From Candidatus Methanoperedens sp. (GTDB lineage Archaea > Halobacteriota > Methanosarcinia > Methanosarcinales > Methanoperedenaceae), in assembly GCA_012026835.1 (NCBI GenBank), contig VEPN01000018.1, positions 1-58,672 on the forward strand: a stretch of DNA of 58,672 nucleotides, given 5' to 3'. The translations under genes and the position numbers were made by a program. Positions 7,902 to 16,900 of this stretch are shown here, piece after piece. Position 1 is the stretch's first letter, and every line of letters starts with the position of its first letter. Under the pieces are notes generated by a model. The model was not told the DNA's origin. It did not search any database and saw only the letters and a program-made list of their open reading frames with translations.

Positions 7902-8633
7902 ATAACGGAAGAGTCACAGATACTGGTTGTTGAGGACGAAGCGCTTGTTGCTGAAGATATAAGAAGGACATTACATAACCTGGGATACATCGTCCTGTCA
8001 ACTGCTTCTTCGGGGAAGGAAGCTCTCAAAAAAGTCGATGAGTTGCGGCCTGACCTGGTTTTAATGGATATCGTGTTACAGGGGGAAATGGACGGGATTG
8101 AAACTGCAAGAGAGATACGTACCAGATTCAACATCCCGGTCGTATATCTTACTGCGTACTCAGACGGGGAGATCCTGGAAAGGGCAAAATTGACAGAGCC
8201 TTTCGGGTATATTATTAAACCATTCAAAGAACGGGAATTAAAGATTAACATTGTGGTAGCTCTTTACAAACACAAGGTAGAGAAACAATTAAAAGAAGGC
8301 AAAGAGTTTTACGAAAATGTATTAGAAGAGATTATTAACGGTGTTTGGGCAACAGATAAGAATGACTTTGTCCGTTATGCAAATAAAGGCGCATTAAAAA
8401 TTATGAGAAAGGACCTGGAGCAGGTAGTGGGTATCCGGGTTTTGAAAGATTTTCCTGATCCCTTCAAGCCATATTATTTAAAGGCCAAAAAATCAATGAA
8501 ACCATTATACTACAAGGATATCCCATTTAATATAAAGGATGGACATCAGATCAATCAGTCCGGATGGTTGATTCCGCGCATCAAAGATGGGGATTTTAAC
8601 GGCATGATATGCACGATTGAAACGCACGATTGA
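7902..8633 (+). CDS. Response regulator with C-terminal PAS-like domain; probable AUA start
   Basis: The receiver domain covers residues 5-125: QILVVEDEALVAEDI (acidic pair), DLVLMDIVL (phosphoacceptor Asp near residue 56), VVYLTAYSD (Thr) and GYIIKPFKERELK (Lys). The second part, after KEGKEFYENVLEEIINGVWATDKNDFVRYANKGA, looks like a PAS sensor module. The first ATG, GTG or TTG in frame would remove half the receiver domain. Upstream in frame, ATA at 7902 followed by ACG GAA GAG gives the normal N-terminus of this family and is preceded by GGGAAGTGA at 7892-7900. So the gene uses a rare AUA start, or its ATG has mutated. The stop lies inside a 13-bp tandem repeat. No cognate kinase is adjacent. 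Confidence 0.72.
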   Translation: MTEESQILVVEDEALVAEDIRRTLHNLGYIVLSTASSGKEALKKVDELRPDLVLMDIVLQGEMDGIETAREIRTRFNIPVVYLTAYSDGEILERAKLTEPFGYIIKPFKERELKINIVVALYKHKVEKQLKEGKEFYENVLEEIINGVWATDKNDFVRYANKGALKIMRKDLEQVVGIRVLKDFPDPFKPYYLKAKKSMKPLYYKDIPFNIKDGHQINQSGWLIPRIKDGDFNGMICTIETHD

Positions 8634-8662
8634 AACGCACGATTGAAACGCACGATTGAAAC
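8611..8662 (+). repeat. Four perfect tandem copies of a 13-bp unit
   Basis: The unit gcacgattgaaac occurs four times without a mismatch at 8611-8623, 8624-8636, 8637-8649 and 8650-8662. The response-regulator stop codon TGA (8631-8633) lies in the second copy, so the first copy and part of the second encode the C-terminus. Replication slippage at the gene end is the simplest origin. Confidence 0.95.
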
Positions 8663-8712
8663 CACATCCGAACAGGTGAGAGAGGAAAAAACTGATACGG
8701 TATAGCCTCTTC

Positions 8713-9154
8713 GGGAGTGTAACATAATTTGCTGAAACTTCCTATAATCATTTACTTTCCCGTTTATATATACACATCCATTCGTTCACCGAAATACACC
8801 CTCAATTGATTCAGGATAATTCCCCAGTCACGGAGAGGCATAGTCCATTTCTCATATGCGTCAATCACTATCAAGTACAGTATTTTGGTGTGCCCGTTGC
8901 GAGAATTGCTCGTTGTTTTATTCTTCCAATCGTACCTGGAATAGCCAAGTTCGGTTGTCATCTCTTCTTCCAGTGCCTCCTGGAGAACATCTTTGATCTC
9001 GGCAATAAAAGCTTCTTCTATGCTTTTCCCGGTTTTCAGATTATTCTCCCTGAGCCATGTCCTTGCTTGTTGTTTTGTAAATAGTTGTGCCATTTTTGCT
9101 AACTCCTATACATTCTCCCGTATATGAAGTTTCAGCAAATACGATTACACTCCC
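8713..9154. mobile_element. Non-autonomous IS256/mutator-type element with 29-bp terminal inverted repeats
   Basis: The left end 8713-8741 and right end 9126-9154 are 29-bp inverted repeats. Both begin gggagtgtaa and end tttgctgaaacttc when read inward, and differ only in the middle five bases. Between them lies one minus-strand frame (8764-9093) made of the first and last parts of a mutator-type transposase. The element is 442 bp, against about 1.3 kb for a complete IS of this type, so it is an internally deleted, MITE-like derivative. No clear target-site duplication was seen in the flanks. Confidence 0.8.
8764..9093 (-). pseudogene. Internally deleted IS256-family transposase
   Basis: This 109-residue frame joins two ends of a mutator-type transposase. 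Residues 1-70 are the N-terminus (KTGKSIEEAFIAEIKDVLQE, then ELGYSRYDWKNK and SRNGHT). Residues 71-109 are the C-terminus (YEKWTMPLRDWGIILNQLRV and YFGERMD). About 250-300 residues with the DDE catalytic core are missing, and the reading frame is kept across the junction. It cannot be an active transposase. The short protein keeps the predicted N-terminal DNA-binding part, so a dominant-negative or regulatory role is conceivable but speculative. Confidence 0.8.
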
Positions 9155-9266
9155 ATAATATTCCTGTTGTTTAATCAATTCTATGTTTTTCAACATATTC
9201 TTCAATCTCCTGTATTTTATCTCGGCAATCCTTTTCAGAGTTTCTTCCGTATGTATCACGCAACTG

Positions 9267-9575
9267 TTACTTCAAAATTCCCTTTAATGATCTTACTTCT
9301 ATCGAATGACTTATGAATAATTCTTTTAAAGATTCTTTCTGCATATGATGGTCTTCTGTCCATAGTATCGATGCGTTTGTATGTATAGCAGTTGCAATGT
9401 GAACAGCGTCCGCAGCGTATAACGAATAATTCAATTCTATGGATTTTGCTAAATTTACAACAAAATCATGCTCTGATTCAATTATTTTTTCAAGCAGGAT
9501 ATGTGATTCGGCATCAAAAGCTTCACCTTTATGAAACCATTTTACTATTATGGAAGCATCGATGCATTCGGTCAT
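9267..9575 (-). pseudogene. VapC-type PIN toxin with an internal deletion
   Basis: This 102-residue protein has the start (MTECIDASIIVKWFHKGE, first catalytic Asp) and the end (YAADAVHIATAI, then WTEDHHMQ) of a VapC PIN domain. The two halves are joined directly after SEHDFVVN. Normal members are about 130-140 residues long and carry a conserved Glu in a helix that should lie at this junction, so about 30-35 residues appear to be missing. The frame is intact. Three of the four acidic positions remain; the central Glu may be lost or partly replaced by the Glu in SIELNY. It overlaps its antitoxin gene by 4 bp. Reduced or absent nuclease activity is expected. Confidence 0.65.
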
Positions 9576-9814
9576 TTATCTTCCTCAGAATGCATTGATT
9601 CCACAATTCCAGAAAGTTCGGGATACTTTTCAGTATCCTCCCTGATGGTTTCGATCCTGGTTTTTATTTTCGCAAGCTGGTATTTCTTGATAAGGAGGCG
9701 GATTGCTTCGTTTAGCGCTTCAGTCCGGTTTTGAAAATACCCTTCTTCAACTATTTTATCTATTTTATCTATTAGTAATGATGCTGCGGATATTTTGACT
9801 TGAACGTTTGACAT
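9572..9814 (-). CDS. Ribbon-helix-helix antitoxin (VapB/CopG-type)
   Basis: This 80-residue protein has an N-terminal ribbon-helix-helix DNA-binding domain: VQVKISAASLLIDKIDKIV, then GYFQNRTEALNEAIRLLI, residues 4-42. A charged C-terminal helix should bind the toxin. The 3' end overlaps the shortened vapC by 4 bp (ATGA-type junction). It is a normal, complete antitoxin and may remain useful as a repressor or as an antitoxin against related VapC proteins even if its own toxin is inactive. Confidence 0.8.
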   Translation of the reverse strand: MSNVQVKISAASLLIDKIDKIVEEGYFQNRTEALNEAIRLLIKKYQLAKIKTRIETIREDTEKYPELSGIVESMHSEEDK

Positions 9815-9912
9815 GTATCTTAATATTATGTAATAGGTTTGATATAATTCTTTGCAATTGCAAAAAGGAAGAAACTGTGACAGGATTATATTCTATAATA
9901 TGAATTAAAATT

Positions 9913-10075
9913 CCGGCGCCGTGCGGGAGCGGCGGCCTGCCCTGAAAACCTGCCGCGGGCGCGCCGGAGATATCAGAAGGGATGTGCCTAACCCTGTTTG
10001 TGCGCGCGGGGTCGGCGGTCAGGGGACGGAACACGGATGACACGGGTTGGACGGATACGCACGGATTCTCTTTGT
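9913..10075. repeat. GC-rich intergenic repeat region
   Basis: This stretch is far richer in G and C than its surroundings. At 9913-9968 it holds gcgcc / ggcgcgcc-like inverted segments. From about 10025 it has several copies of (a)cacgga(t/c) spaced by 6-12 bases, a pattern common in dispersed intergenic repeats of Methanosarcinales and other groups. No coding sequence is convincing here. It lies between the second vapBC pair and the ABC-3C genes, consistent with a recombination-prone boundary. Confidence 0.55.
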
Positions 10076-10105
10076 CCGAGGATATGGATTATCCAACTCA
10101 TGCTG

Positions 10106-12043
10106 CTATTCATACCAATCTGTTGGAACTAACTTCTTTCCACCTCTCCATTCTTCAATTATTGATTTTTGAAATTTCTCATTATTTTCTAAATTAACGT
10201 GATCTGTTAAAATTACCTGAAACTTATGTTCTAATGAATTTACTGCATCAGATATTACACTAAACATATTCTCATAGTGTTTTTGTTTTTCATCAATACT
10301 TTCTGAAATATTCCCTTTATCATCATTTGAGAGATTATATCCTTGCGATGGTTGGTCAAGAAAAAGAAAATTTGGAACGGGTCTATTATTATTAATAAAA
10401 TGCTTGTGCAAAGATAAATGTATTAGCAAATGAGAGCCTACCCAATTTTCACCACTACCAACCCTTTGCAAGGGAATTTCTCCTTTTTCCCCGTCAACAA
10501 CTATTGTTAATTTTCTAATATCAAACCTTAAAGGATAATTTTTATATTCCAAACCCAAAGATTTTGCTAATTCGCTCATTTGATAATTTATTTTATTCAA
10601 TATTGAGCTTAATTTTTCATCTTTTTCTTCTGGGCTGATTAGTTGTTCTATTTTTTGAATTTCTGACTTTAATGTTTCGACTCTTTTCTGTAACTCTGAA
10701 TAATGATCTGTTAAATCTATACTTTCGAGAAATAAACTAATTCGTCCAATTACTCTTCCTTTTCTAATGTTTAGGTCTTTGAGTTTTTTCGCCGTTTCTT
10801 TTTCTTGATTTATAGCTTTTATTTTATTTCTGATTATGGTAATTTTTTCTTTTAACTGATTTATTTCTCCCTCAAGTTTATTGATGTATTCTCTCAACTT
10901 TGGACGTTCTATTGAGGTTATTTCAAGATTATTCCTTAAATTTTTTATTGATTTATTTATCTCTAATGCAGTTGGAACAGGTACTTGAAGGCTATTTGAG
11001 CATAGTGGGCAAATTTCTGGATTATCTGAACCATTATTGAAGAGATTGATCGATTCAAGCCTCAATTCATGTTGTTTTGATTCATCCGTATAACCTTCAG
11101 CTTCATTTGCAAAAATTTTAGTAGCCCTTAGATTTTCATTTTTTTCAGTTAATTGATTCTCTAAATCTCTTAACTCAGATTGTAGGTTATACAAGTTTTC
11201 ATTTTCAGCAGTAATTTCTTCGTCTTCTTTTTCCCATTTCAAAACTTCGTTTAATAACTTTATTGCTTCTCCAATATCCTTTGGTCTATATTCTAAGTTT
11301 AGCAATTGTAATTGTTTTGCTTCTTCAATTAATTCAAATGCTTTGCTTATTCCTTTATCCTTAATTTTTAATGCTTCTTCAAGCTCTCTATCAGCTTTTT
11401 TTAAATCTCTTTTCTTTATAGCTAATTCCTGATCTAATTTTAAATTATTCTCTCTAATTGCTCCTAAAAAATAGGGCAAGGAATCTTTTATTGCTTGAGG
11501 CATAAATTGCTCTGATTGCCTATGAAATAAAAGTCCAGGTTGATCGATGATATTTTGCCTTTGAAAACAAAACAGTTTGCTATGATCAAAAGTGGATTCT
11601 AGTGGGGTCCTTGTTTGTCCTTGAGGTGGAATATTTAAATTTGGCGATATTGAAAGTTTATTGGACAAAAAACTAATTAACGCGCCAGTTGTAGAATTTA
11701 TTACCAGCTCTGATTTTTGAGGAATCTCTACATAATCTCCTTGTTCTAAATATATGCCCGTTGTTGATAACTTATCTATGAGTGACGGATTTTTCCTTGC
11801 AATAAAAACTTGACCAAATTCAAATTGTACTCTTAGTCCAAACCATTCTACATTTTCACGAATTTTTCCTTCAGGAATAGGACAATCTGATCTACCAAGA
11901 CAATAATCAACTATGTCAATTAGCGCTGTTTTCCCGGAACTAGGGTCTCCAGTAATAACATTTACTTCTCCAATTTTAAACGGCAATATTCTGGTTTTGT
12001 TATTTTTCCCGTACAATACAATATCATTTATTTGCATGTTCAT
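10106..12043 (-). CDS. ABC-3C system ATPase (SMC/Rad50-like, DUF3732)
   Basis: This 645-residue ABC-type ATPase is the motor of a predicted three-component conflict system. Walker A GDPSSGKT is at about residues 33-40. Long coiled-coil segments follow, with a CxxC hook (EICPLCSNSLQVP) near the middle, like the Rad50 zinc hook. The ABC signature-like RVGSGENWVGSHLLIH, Walker B NFLFLDQPSQGY and a His in VILTDHVNLE lie near the C-terminus. The LDQPSQ form of Walker B is typical of the DUF3732/ABC-3C branch. I took the ATG at 12041-12043 because it overlaps the upstream stop as ATGA. The frame itself continues to 12100. The gene is clearly AT-richer than neighbouring housekeeping genes. Confidence 0.83.
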   Translation of the reverse strand: MNMQINDIVLYGKNNKTRILPFKIGEVNVITGDPSSGKTALIDIVDYCLGRSDCPIPEGKIRENVEWFGLRVQFEFGQVFIARKNPSLIDKLSTTGIYLEQGDYVEIPQKSELVINSTTGALISFLSNKLSISPNLNIPPQGQTRTPLESTFDHSKLFCFQRQNIIDQPGLLFHRQSEQFMPQAIKDSLPYFLGAIRENNLKLDQELAIKKRDLKKADRELEEALKIKDKGISKAFELIEEAKQLQLLNLEYRPKDIGEAIKLLNEVLKWEKEDEEITAENENLYNLQSELRDLENQLTEKNENLRATKIFANEAEGYTDESKQHELRLESINLFNNGSDNPEICPLCSNSLQVPVPTALEINKSIKNLRNNLEITSIERPKLREYINKLEGEINQLKEKITIIRNKIKAINQEKETAKKLKDLNIRKGRVIGRISLFLESIDLTDHYSELQKRVETLKSEIQKIEQLISPEEKDEKLSSILNKINYQMSELAKSLGLEYKNYPLRFDIRKLTIVVDGEKGEIPLQRVGSGENWVGSHLLIHLSLHKHFINNNRPVPNFLFLDQPSQGYNLSNDDKGNISESIDEKQKHYENMFSVISDAVNSLEHKFQVILTDHVNLENNEKFQKSIIEEWRGGKKLVPTDWYE

Positions 12044-12531
12044 GGTTTGATTCCCCAAAAAGAATATATGGTGTATGAGGTTCCCGATTTGGCGAACCAT
12101 TTACCAGTAAATTCTGATTTATTGAAGCATTCATTAATCTCTCCCCCTTCAATACAATTCATACCCTTTTTTCTAAAACTACTGATTAAGATATTTCCTT
12201 TTTCATCAAATTTAATCGCTTTATGTTTGAGAAGAAATGCAAGCGCTTCTTTTGTAAAAGGTATCATTTGTTGGCATCGGGCTGCAAAACCAATTTTTAC
12301 AGAAGGATTTTCTTCTAACCAAGCATGAAGAGACTTCCTAATACTTCTTGGTAAAGATTCACGAGTTGCTTTATGCAAAACAATAGGTAATAGGATAAAT
12401 GTTAAAACGAATGGAAATGGTTTATGGATTTCATCAGAATACGATTTTGCGCAACGCCTTATTATTTCGCCACAAAAAGCTGGGTTAAGTAAATTTGCTG
12501 TCGTAATAGGTCTTTCTTCCCAAATTTGCAT
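12040..12531 (-). CDS. ABC-3C system middle component
   Basis: This 163-residue protein opens with MQIWEERPITTANLLNPAFCGEIIRRCAK, the usual look of middle components in ABC three-component systems, followed by helices (FPFVLTFILLPIVLHKATRESLP) and a C-terminal region. It is thought to link the ATPase to the effector and is always encoded between or beside them. Here it starts 2 bp after the effector stop and ends in an ATGA overlap with the ATPase. There is no signal peptide. The catalogue subtype of the middle component cannot be assigned by eye. Confidence 0.75.
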   Translation of the reverse strand: MQIWEERPITTANLLNPAFCGEIIRRCAKSYSDEIHKPFPFVLTFILLPIVLHKATRESLPRSIRKSLHAWLEENPSVKIGFAARCQQMIPFTKEALAFLLKHKAIKFDEKGNILISSFRKKGMNCIEGGEINECFNKSEFTGKWFAKSGTSYTIYSFWGIKP

Positions 12532-12532
12532 T

Positions 12533-13738
12533 TTACTTCTCCTTTAATTGATTTTCAAAATTAGGATGCCAACCGATTTTATTCTTACTGAAAGCATCAT
12601 CTGAAAGCATATGACAACTACCTCTAATAAGAAAACCATCTGTGACTTTTTCACGAATATAAACCTGTGGCATACTTTTTATATAATATGATGTGTAAAA
12701 TTTTCTCCCTTCTTTTGTTAATTCCTCTTCCAATTCTGAATTTAAATCTTCTTTCATTAAGTCAAATTTGGCCTTCCAATCATCATGTAATCTTGATTCA
12801 TAATGCTCTTCTTCGTGTGGATTTAGTAAATCTTCTCTAACCCATTTAGAACGTTGTTCAAACGCACGGTAATAATCGCTTATAGCATTCTTAAGAGTTT
12901 CTCTACCAATTGATATTAATTTTAATTGTTTTACAAACCTTCTATTATCGTAATCGGCTTCATGAATGCTTATTTCGAAAAAATCTATTGGAAGACTCTT
13001 TTTATTGAATTGGTCAATAATATCGAGTATTTTACACCGAAGGTCTGAAAATTTTATGTTTTCAGTATTTATAGATAACTGCTCAATGCATTTATTAAAC
13101 CACCACCCTTCAAGATTCTCATAGAATGGCATTAAATACTTGTCTGTAGTTAAAATTTTCAGTTCATTTAGAGTTTTCAGCTTTACCTCTTCTATATTCA
13201 ATGATGAATCTAAAATTCTCATATTTTTTACAAGAGATTCTCTTTGTGGTTTAGACAGCATCCTAAAAGCATTATAAGCTGGATTATTTGATTTACTTTC
13301 AGAATTATCAATTATTCCTTCTAAAGTTTTTAGGATCTCGGCGTTATTTCTTTCTTCTGAACTTTTGCAAAGTTCATAAGCAATTGATCTGTCGGAAGCC
13401 TTAGCGGTTGTCACAAGTGTAAAAATTGTTTTTTCAGGATTAACTTTTCCATATAGTATAGCGCTGCTCCAAACTCTAATGGTCTTCCATAAATCTGGAC
13501 TTGAATTTGTTAGGTTTGCAACAGATTTTATATGAAGCTTGGTTTGTAGTAAATTTATTGAACTAATATCTTCAATAACAATATCATCCAATTCTTCGAT
13601 AGATAGTTCAGTATCATGGTCTTTTTCCTTTGCCTTTAGCAGTAAATATAAACTATATCGTATTTGATAATAGTATCCCAACGCTGGTTCTTTTGCTGAG
13701 AAATCTGTTGTTTTAATTATTTCATTCATTTTAGACAT
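12533..13738 (-). CDS. ABC-3C system effector with nuclease-like N-terminal domain
   Basis: This roughly 400-residue protein is first in the three-gene unit. The N-terminal part reads ALGYYYQIRYSLYLLL, then SIEELDDIVIED and LLQTKLH. That Asp-hydrophobic...Q-x-K order resembles restriction-endonuclease-fold (PD-(D/E)xK, Cap4/DUF4297-like) domains. The C-terminal part, ending with GSCHMLSDDAFSKNKIGWHPNF, resembles the conserved C-terminal domain of ABC-3C effectors. The open frame reaches 13888, but the first 50 codons look non-conserved and basic, so I prefer the ATG at 13736-13738. DNA cleavage upon activation is inferred from family resemblance only. Confidence 0.7.
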   Translation of the reverse strand: MSKMNEIIKTTDFSAKEPALGYYYQIRYSLYLLLKAKEKDHDTELSIEELDDIVIEDISSINLLQTKLHIKSVANLTNSSPDLWKTIRVWSSAILYGKVNPEKTIFTLVTTAKASDRSIAYELCKSSEERNNAEILKTLEGIIDNSESKSNNPAYNAFRMLSKPQRESLVKNMRILDSSLNIEEVKLKTLNELKILTTDKYLMPFYENLEGWWFNKCIEQLSINTENIKFSDLRCKILDIIDQFNKKSLPIDFFEISIHEADYDNRRFVKQLKLISIGRETLKNAISDYYRAFEQRSKWVREDLLNPHEEEHYESRLHDDWKAKFDLMKEDLNSELEEELTKEGRKFYTSYYIKSMPQVYIREKVTDGFLIRGSCHMLSDDAFSKNKIGWHPNFENQLKEK

Positions 13739-13996
13739 ATCATGGTCATTCCTACATTTAACCAGCCTTTTGATCTTAATTATTCTAGCCTCTTTTAAGA
13801 TCGAATTCGATGAGGTCTTAATTCTCAAATCTTTATTTCTCATACAGATATATATTTCTGCTGTTTTTGGCTTTTTATTGCCTAACAATCATTTAAATAA
13901 AAATTAATTTTATACAAATAAACATTTATTCATAGCAAAAGTCAATAAATTTCTATTATTTCCATTTTGCCATATAGGGTGAATTTTATTCATCCC

Positions 13997-16900
13997 TCAC
14001 ATAAAATCCGCAAGCCCCTTCTGCTTCACCTTATCGCTCTCAAACAGCGACTTCATCTCAAGCTCCAGTAACTCAAGCCTCTGCTTCGTATAATGCCTTA
14101 CATTATACTCATCCGCGATCCTCAAACTCGTCTCAAGATACTTCTTCACCGACCCTTCATGCACAGTCAGCACGATATTCCCCCCGCACCTGGGGCACGT
14201 CCCGCGAAGCGGCGGGCGCCTGTACTTGGCATTGCATTTCGTGCATCTCACCTTCTGTTTTGAGAACGAGCGCAGGTTCCCAATCAGATCGGGCAGGAAA
14301 TGAGAATTTATTATCCTCTCGGCAACATCCTGTGGATCAACAGCCTTGATCTTTCGCGCCAGGGCAAGCTGTGCATCCATCTTCTCTATCATCGTCCCCA
14401 GGGTCTTGTATGCGCTGTTCTTTGGCCCTGCTGCGATATTTGCGGTATCATGTGTGAAGCCGAAGCCCTCATACTGCGCCGGAGTGCCAAGCCTCCCGCT
14501 CACAGTGTCCATGAGCTTCACGATGTCCTTCGGGTTCTTGAATTGCGTTGTGGCTTCGTAGAATTCAAGCGGATACTGGAAAAGTACGTCCACGTTATGC
14601 GCTTCCTTATCGACCTCGTTGGGATCGATGCGCGTGGTCAGGACGAGCGGTGCATCCATCTGGCCGCCGCGCTTGTCTGGAAGGTATGAGCGCGAGAAAT
14701 TTAGAAGGCCGTCCATCAGGAGCATCACGCAGTCCTCATCACCATCGCACTGGAAGGTGGTAATTCCCGAGCAAATTAGGCTGTGATGAGTATCCACCGT
14801 CAGATTATACACATACTTATCCTGAGAGCTTATCTCTTTTTTTTCTATAACTTTGTCAATGAACACATCTTCATCAAAACTGGTTCTTGAACTTCCTTTT
14901 TTGGCCAGCCATTTCTTAAGTAATTCTTCAGCACGCTTCTGCTTTTCACCCAGGAAGCCTATTTCTTTTATGAATTTTCCTGCTTCACTGCCATATATCC
15001 TGATTTTATACGAATGGAGCAACTTCGGCTTTCCATAAAATTTTAGAATGAGGTCGCTTTTTATCTTCCGTTCCTCCTCGTAAATAGAGTGCTTGATCCC
15101 TGAAAACATCAGAAGGAAGGAAACAGCGTCTATCAGCCATTTATTTACTGAAGTTACATTGACTTCCAGTGTGCTTTGAAGCGAACACGATCCGTCCCCG
15201 GCGAAATAACCTCTCAAAAATGCACTTATCTTATCCTTCGGCAGGGCATACACAAAGTCCGGAACCCTTTTTGTTTTTGCATCCTTCCCGATCTTCAGAT
15301 TTTCGAAAAGTTCTAAGACAAATCTTGAGCATATCGTTACGTGGTTTCCTGAAATATTGGGGGACAATCCAAAAACATCGTTTATTTTTTCTTTTAATAT
15401 GTCTCTTGCCCATTCTTTGGTAGCTGTTATAGATACCTGGTGACAATTTTTTTGATTCCTCTTGATAAATCCCTCAGCTAAATAAAATCCTAACAGTAAT
15501 AAGAAATCGTCATCCACAGTTATGCCGGGCTTTATAGAAACCTTATCTCTCTTGCTCCCCAGCATGTAATTTCCCGTATCGATTACATCGGGATTAAATC
15601 TATTGACGATCTCAAGCGGATATGACTTCCTGTAAATATAATTTGTAAATGTCTTATAACTCATTCCAAGACTGTTACTTATCTGCGAAAAAGGTATATC
15701 CTCATCAAAAACCTCGCTATCCGTCCTTATCATTATATCTTCAGTATCCGCAATCGAAAGCAGGTTTATATTCTCTTGATTTTTGACAGCAGGTCTTTTG
15801 AGATTCCAGGGGATCAATAATTCATTTGCATCCTGAGCCCTCACTTTTCCCCCGGTTCTATCCGGGAACATATGATCTTTAGTCACGACTATCTTTCTGC
15901 CGCTTTTCGTTCTTATTTCGATCAGCTTATCAGGGGCAATATGTTTTGAAACGTAGGTTATTTCAGCCAGTTCGAATCTTTTGGTTTGTAAGTTGAAAGC
16001 AAATGTCTTGAGACCGTGTATTTTCCGGTATTCGGTTCCAAAATCATCCTTTTCGTTTTTGCCCGCAAGATTGCCTTCAACAAGCTCGCGTATTGTTAAA
16101 AGCTCAAAACCATCTCCCCTGTAAACCAGTATTTTTTCGTCTCCATGGAAACAGTTCCTTCTCTTTGCCGCATGGAAAAAGGGATGCGCGTAGCCCACAG
16201 ATGCACTTGTGAACCCGACAAGGCGCCCGAGCACCCCCGCAGAAGTATGTGGCGCAAGCCCTATCACCAGTTTTCCGATAAGTCCGTCGATGTCCTGGAT
16301 ATTATAATAAGGTTCGACTTTGTAATATCTCGTAAGAAGATCATCAATGAACCGCGCGGTCTTAAGAAGATATTCACCGCAGTCTTTTGAGACCACTATA
16401 TCCTGGACTTTCAATTCAAGCACCTGGTTATCATCAACAAGTGGTTTCCCGTATGCGTCGTTCACATAGCCGAGTTCTTTCAGCTTCGAAACAGGAACAC
16501 CTATCTCTTTCGGCCTGATATGGGTAAGAGGGAGGTCTGAAAGGTCGTATCTCACCGTGCCGTCCTTGAACATAACAACATCGTGCTTTGCCCGCAGCGC
16601 CCCCTTCTCAAGCGGCTCAGGCGTCTTGTTCTTTGATGTCAGGCCAAGGACGCATTTTATTTCAAGTGTATCCCTCTCACCGACATTATTCAGGGCATTC
16701 AAACATTCTGATTTGAAATCTATATCCATCTCAGTGACCGATGTCGTCTCTTTTTTGCATTTCGGGCATACCGGCTTGTTTACTTCTATTCCGCATGATT
16801 CGCATCTGAGGAAAGGGTGGGTGAATTTGCCGCATGAGCATCTGTTCTTGAATGTCCTTATCTTGCATGACGGACAGATGCGCTGCCCTATCTGGACTTT

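Noticed and set aside
8611-8662. CRISPR array suggested by repeated gattgaaac
   Set aside because: The units are directly tandem with a 13-bp period and no spacers, and there are no cas genes in the window.
9041-9259. 72-codon minus-strand frame across the right end of the IS256 derivative
   Set aside because: It runs from flanking DNA through the terminal repeat into the element, so its second half is not a natural coding sequence; no family recognised.
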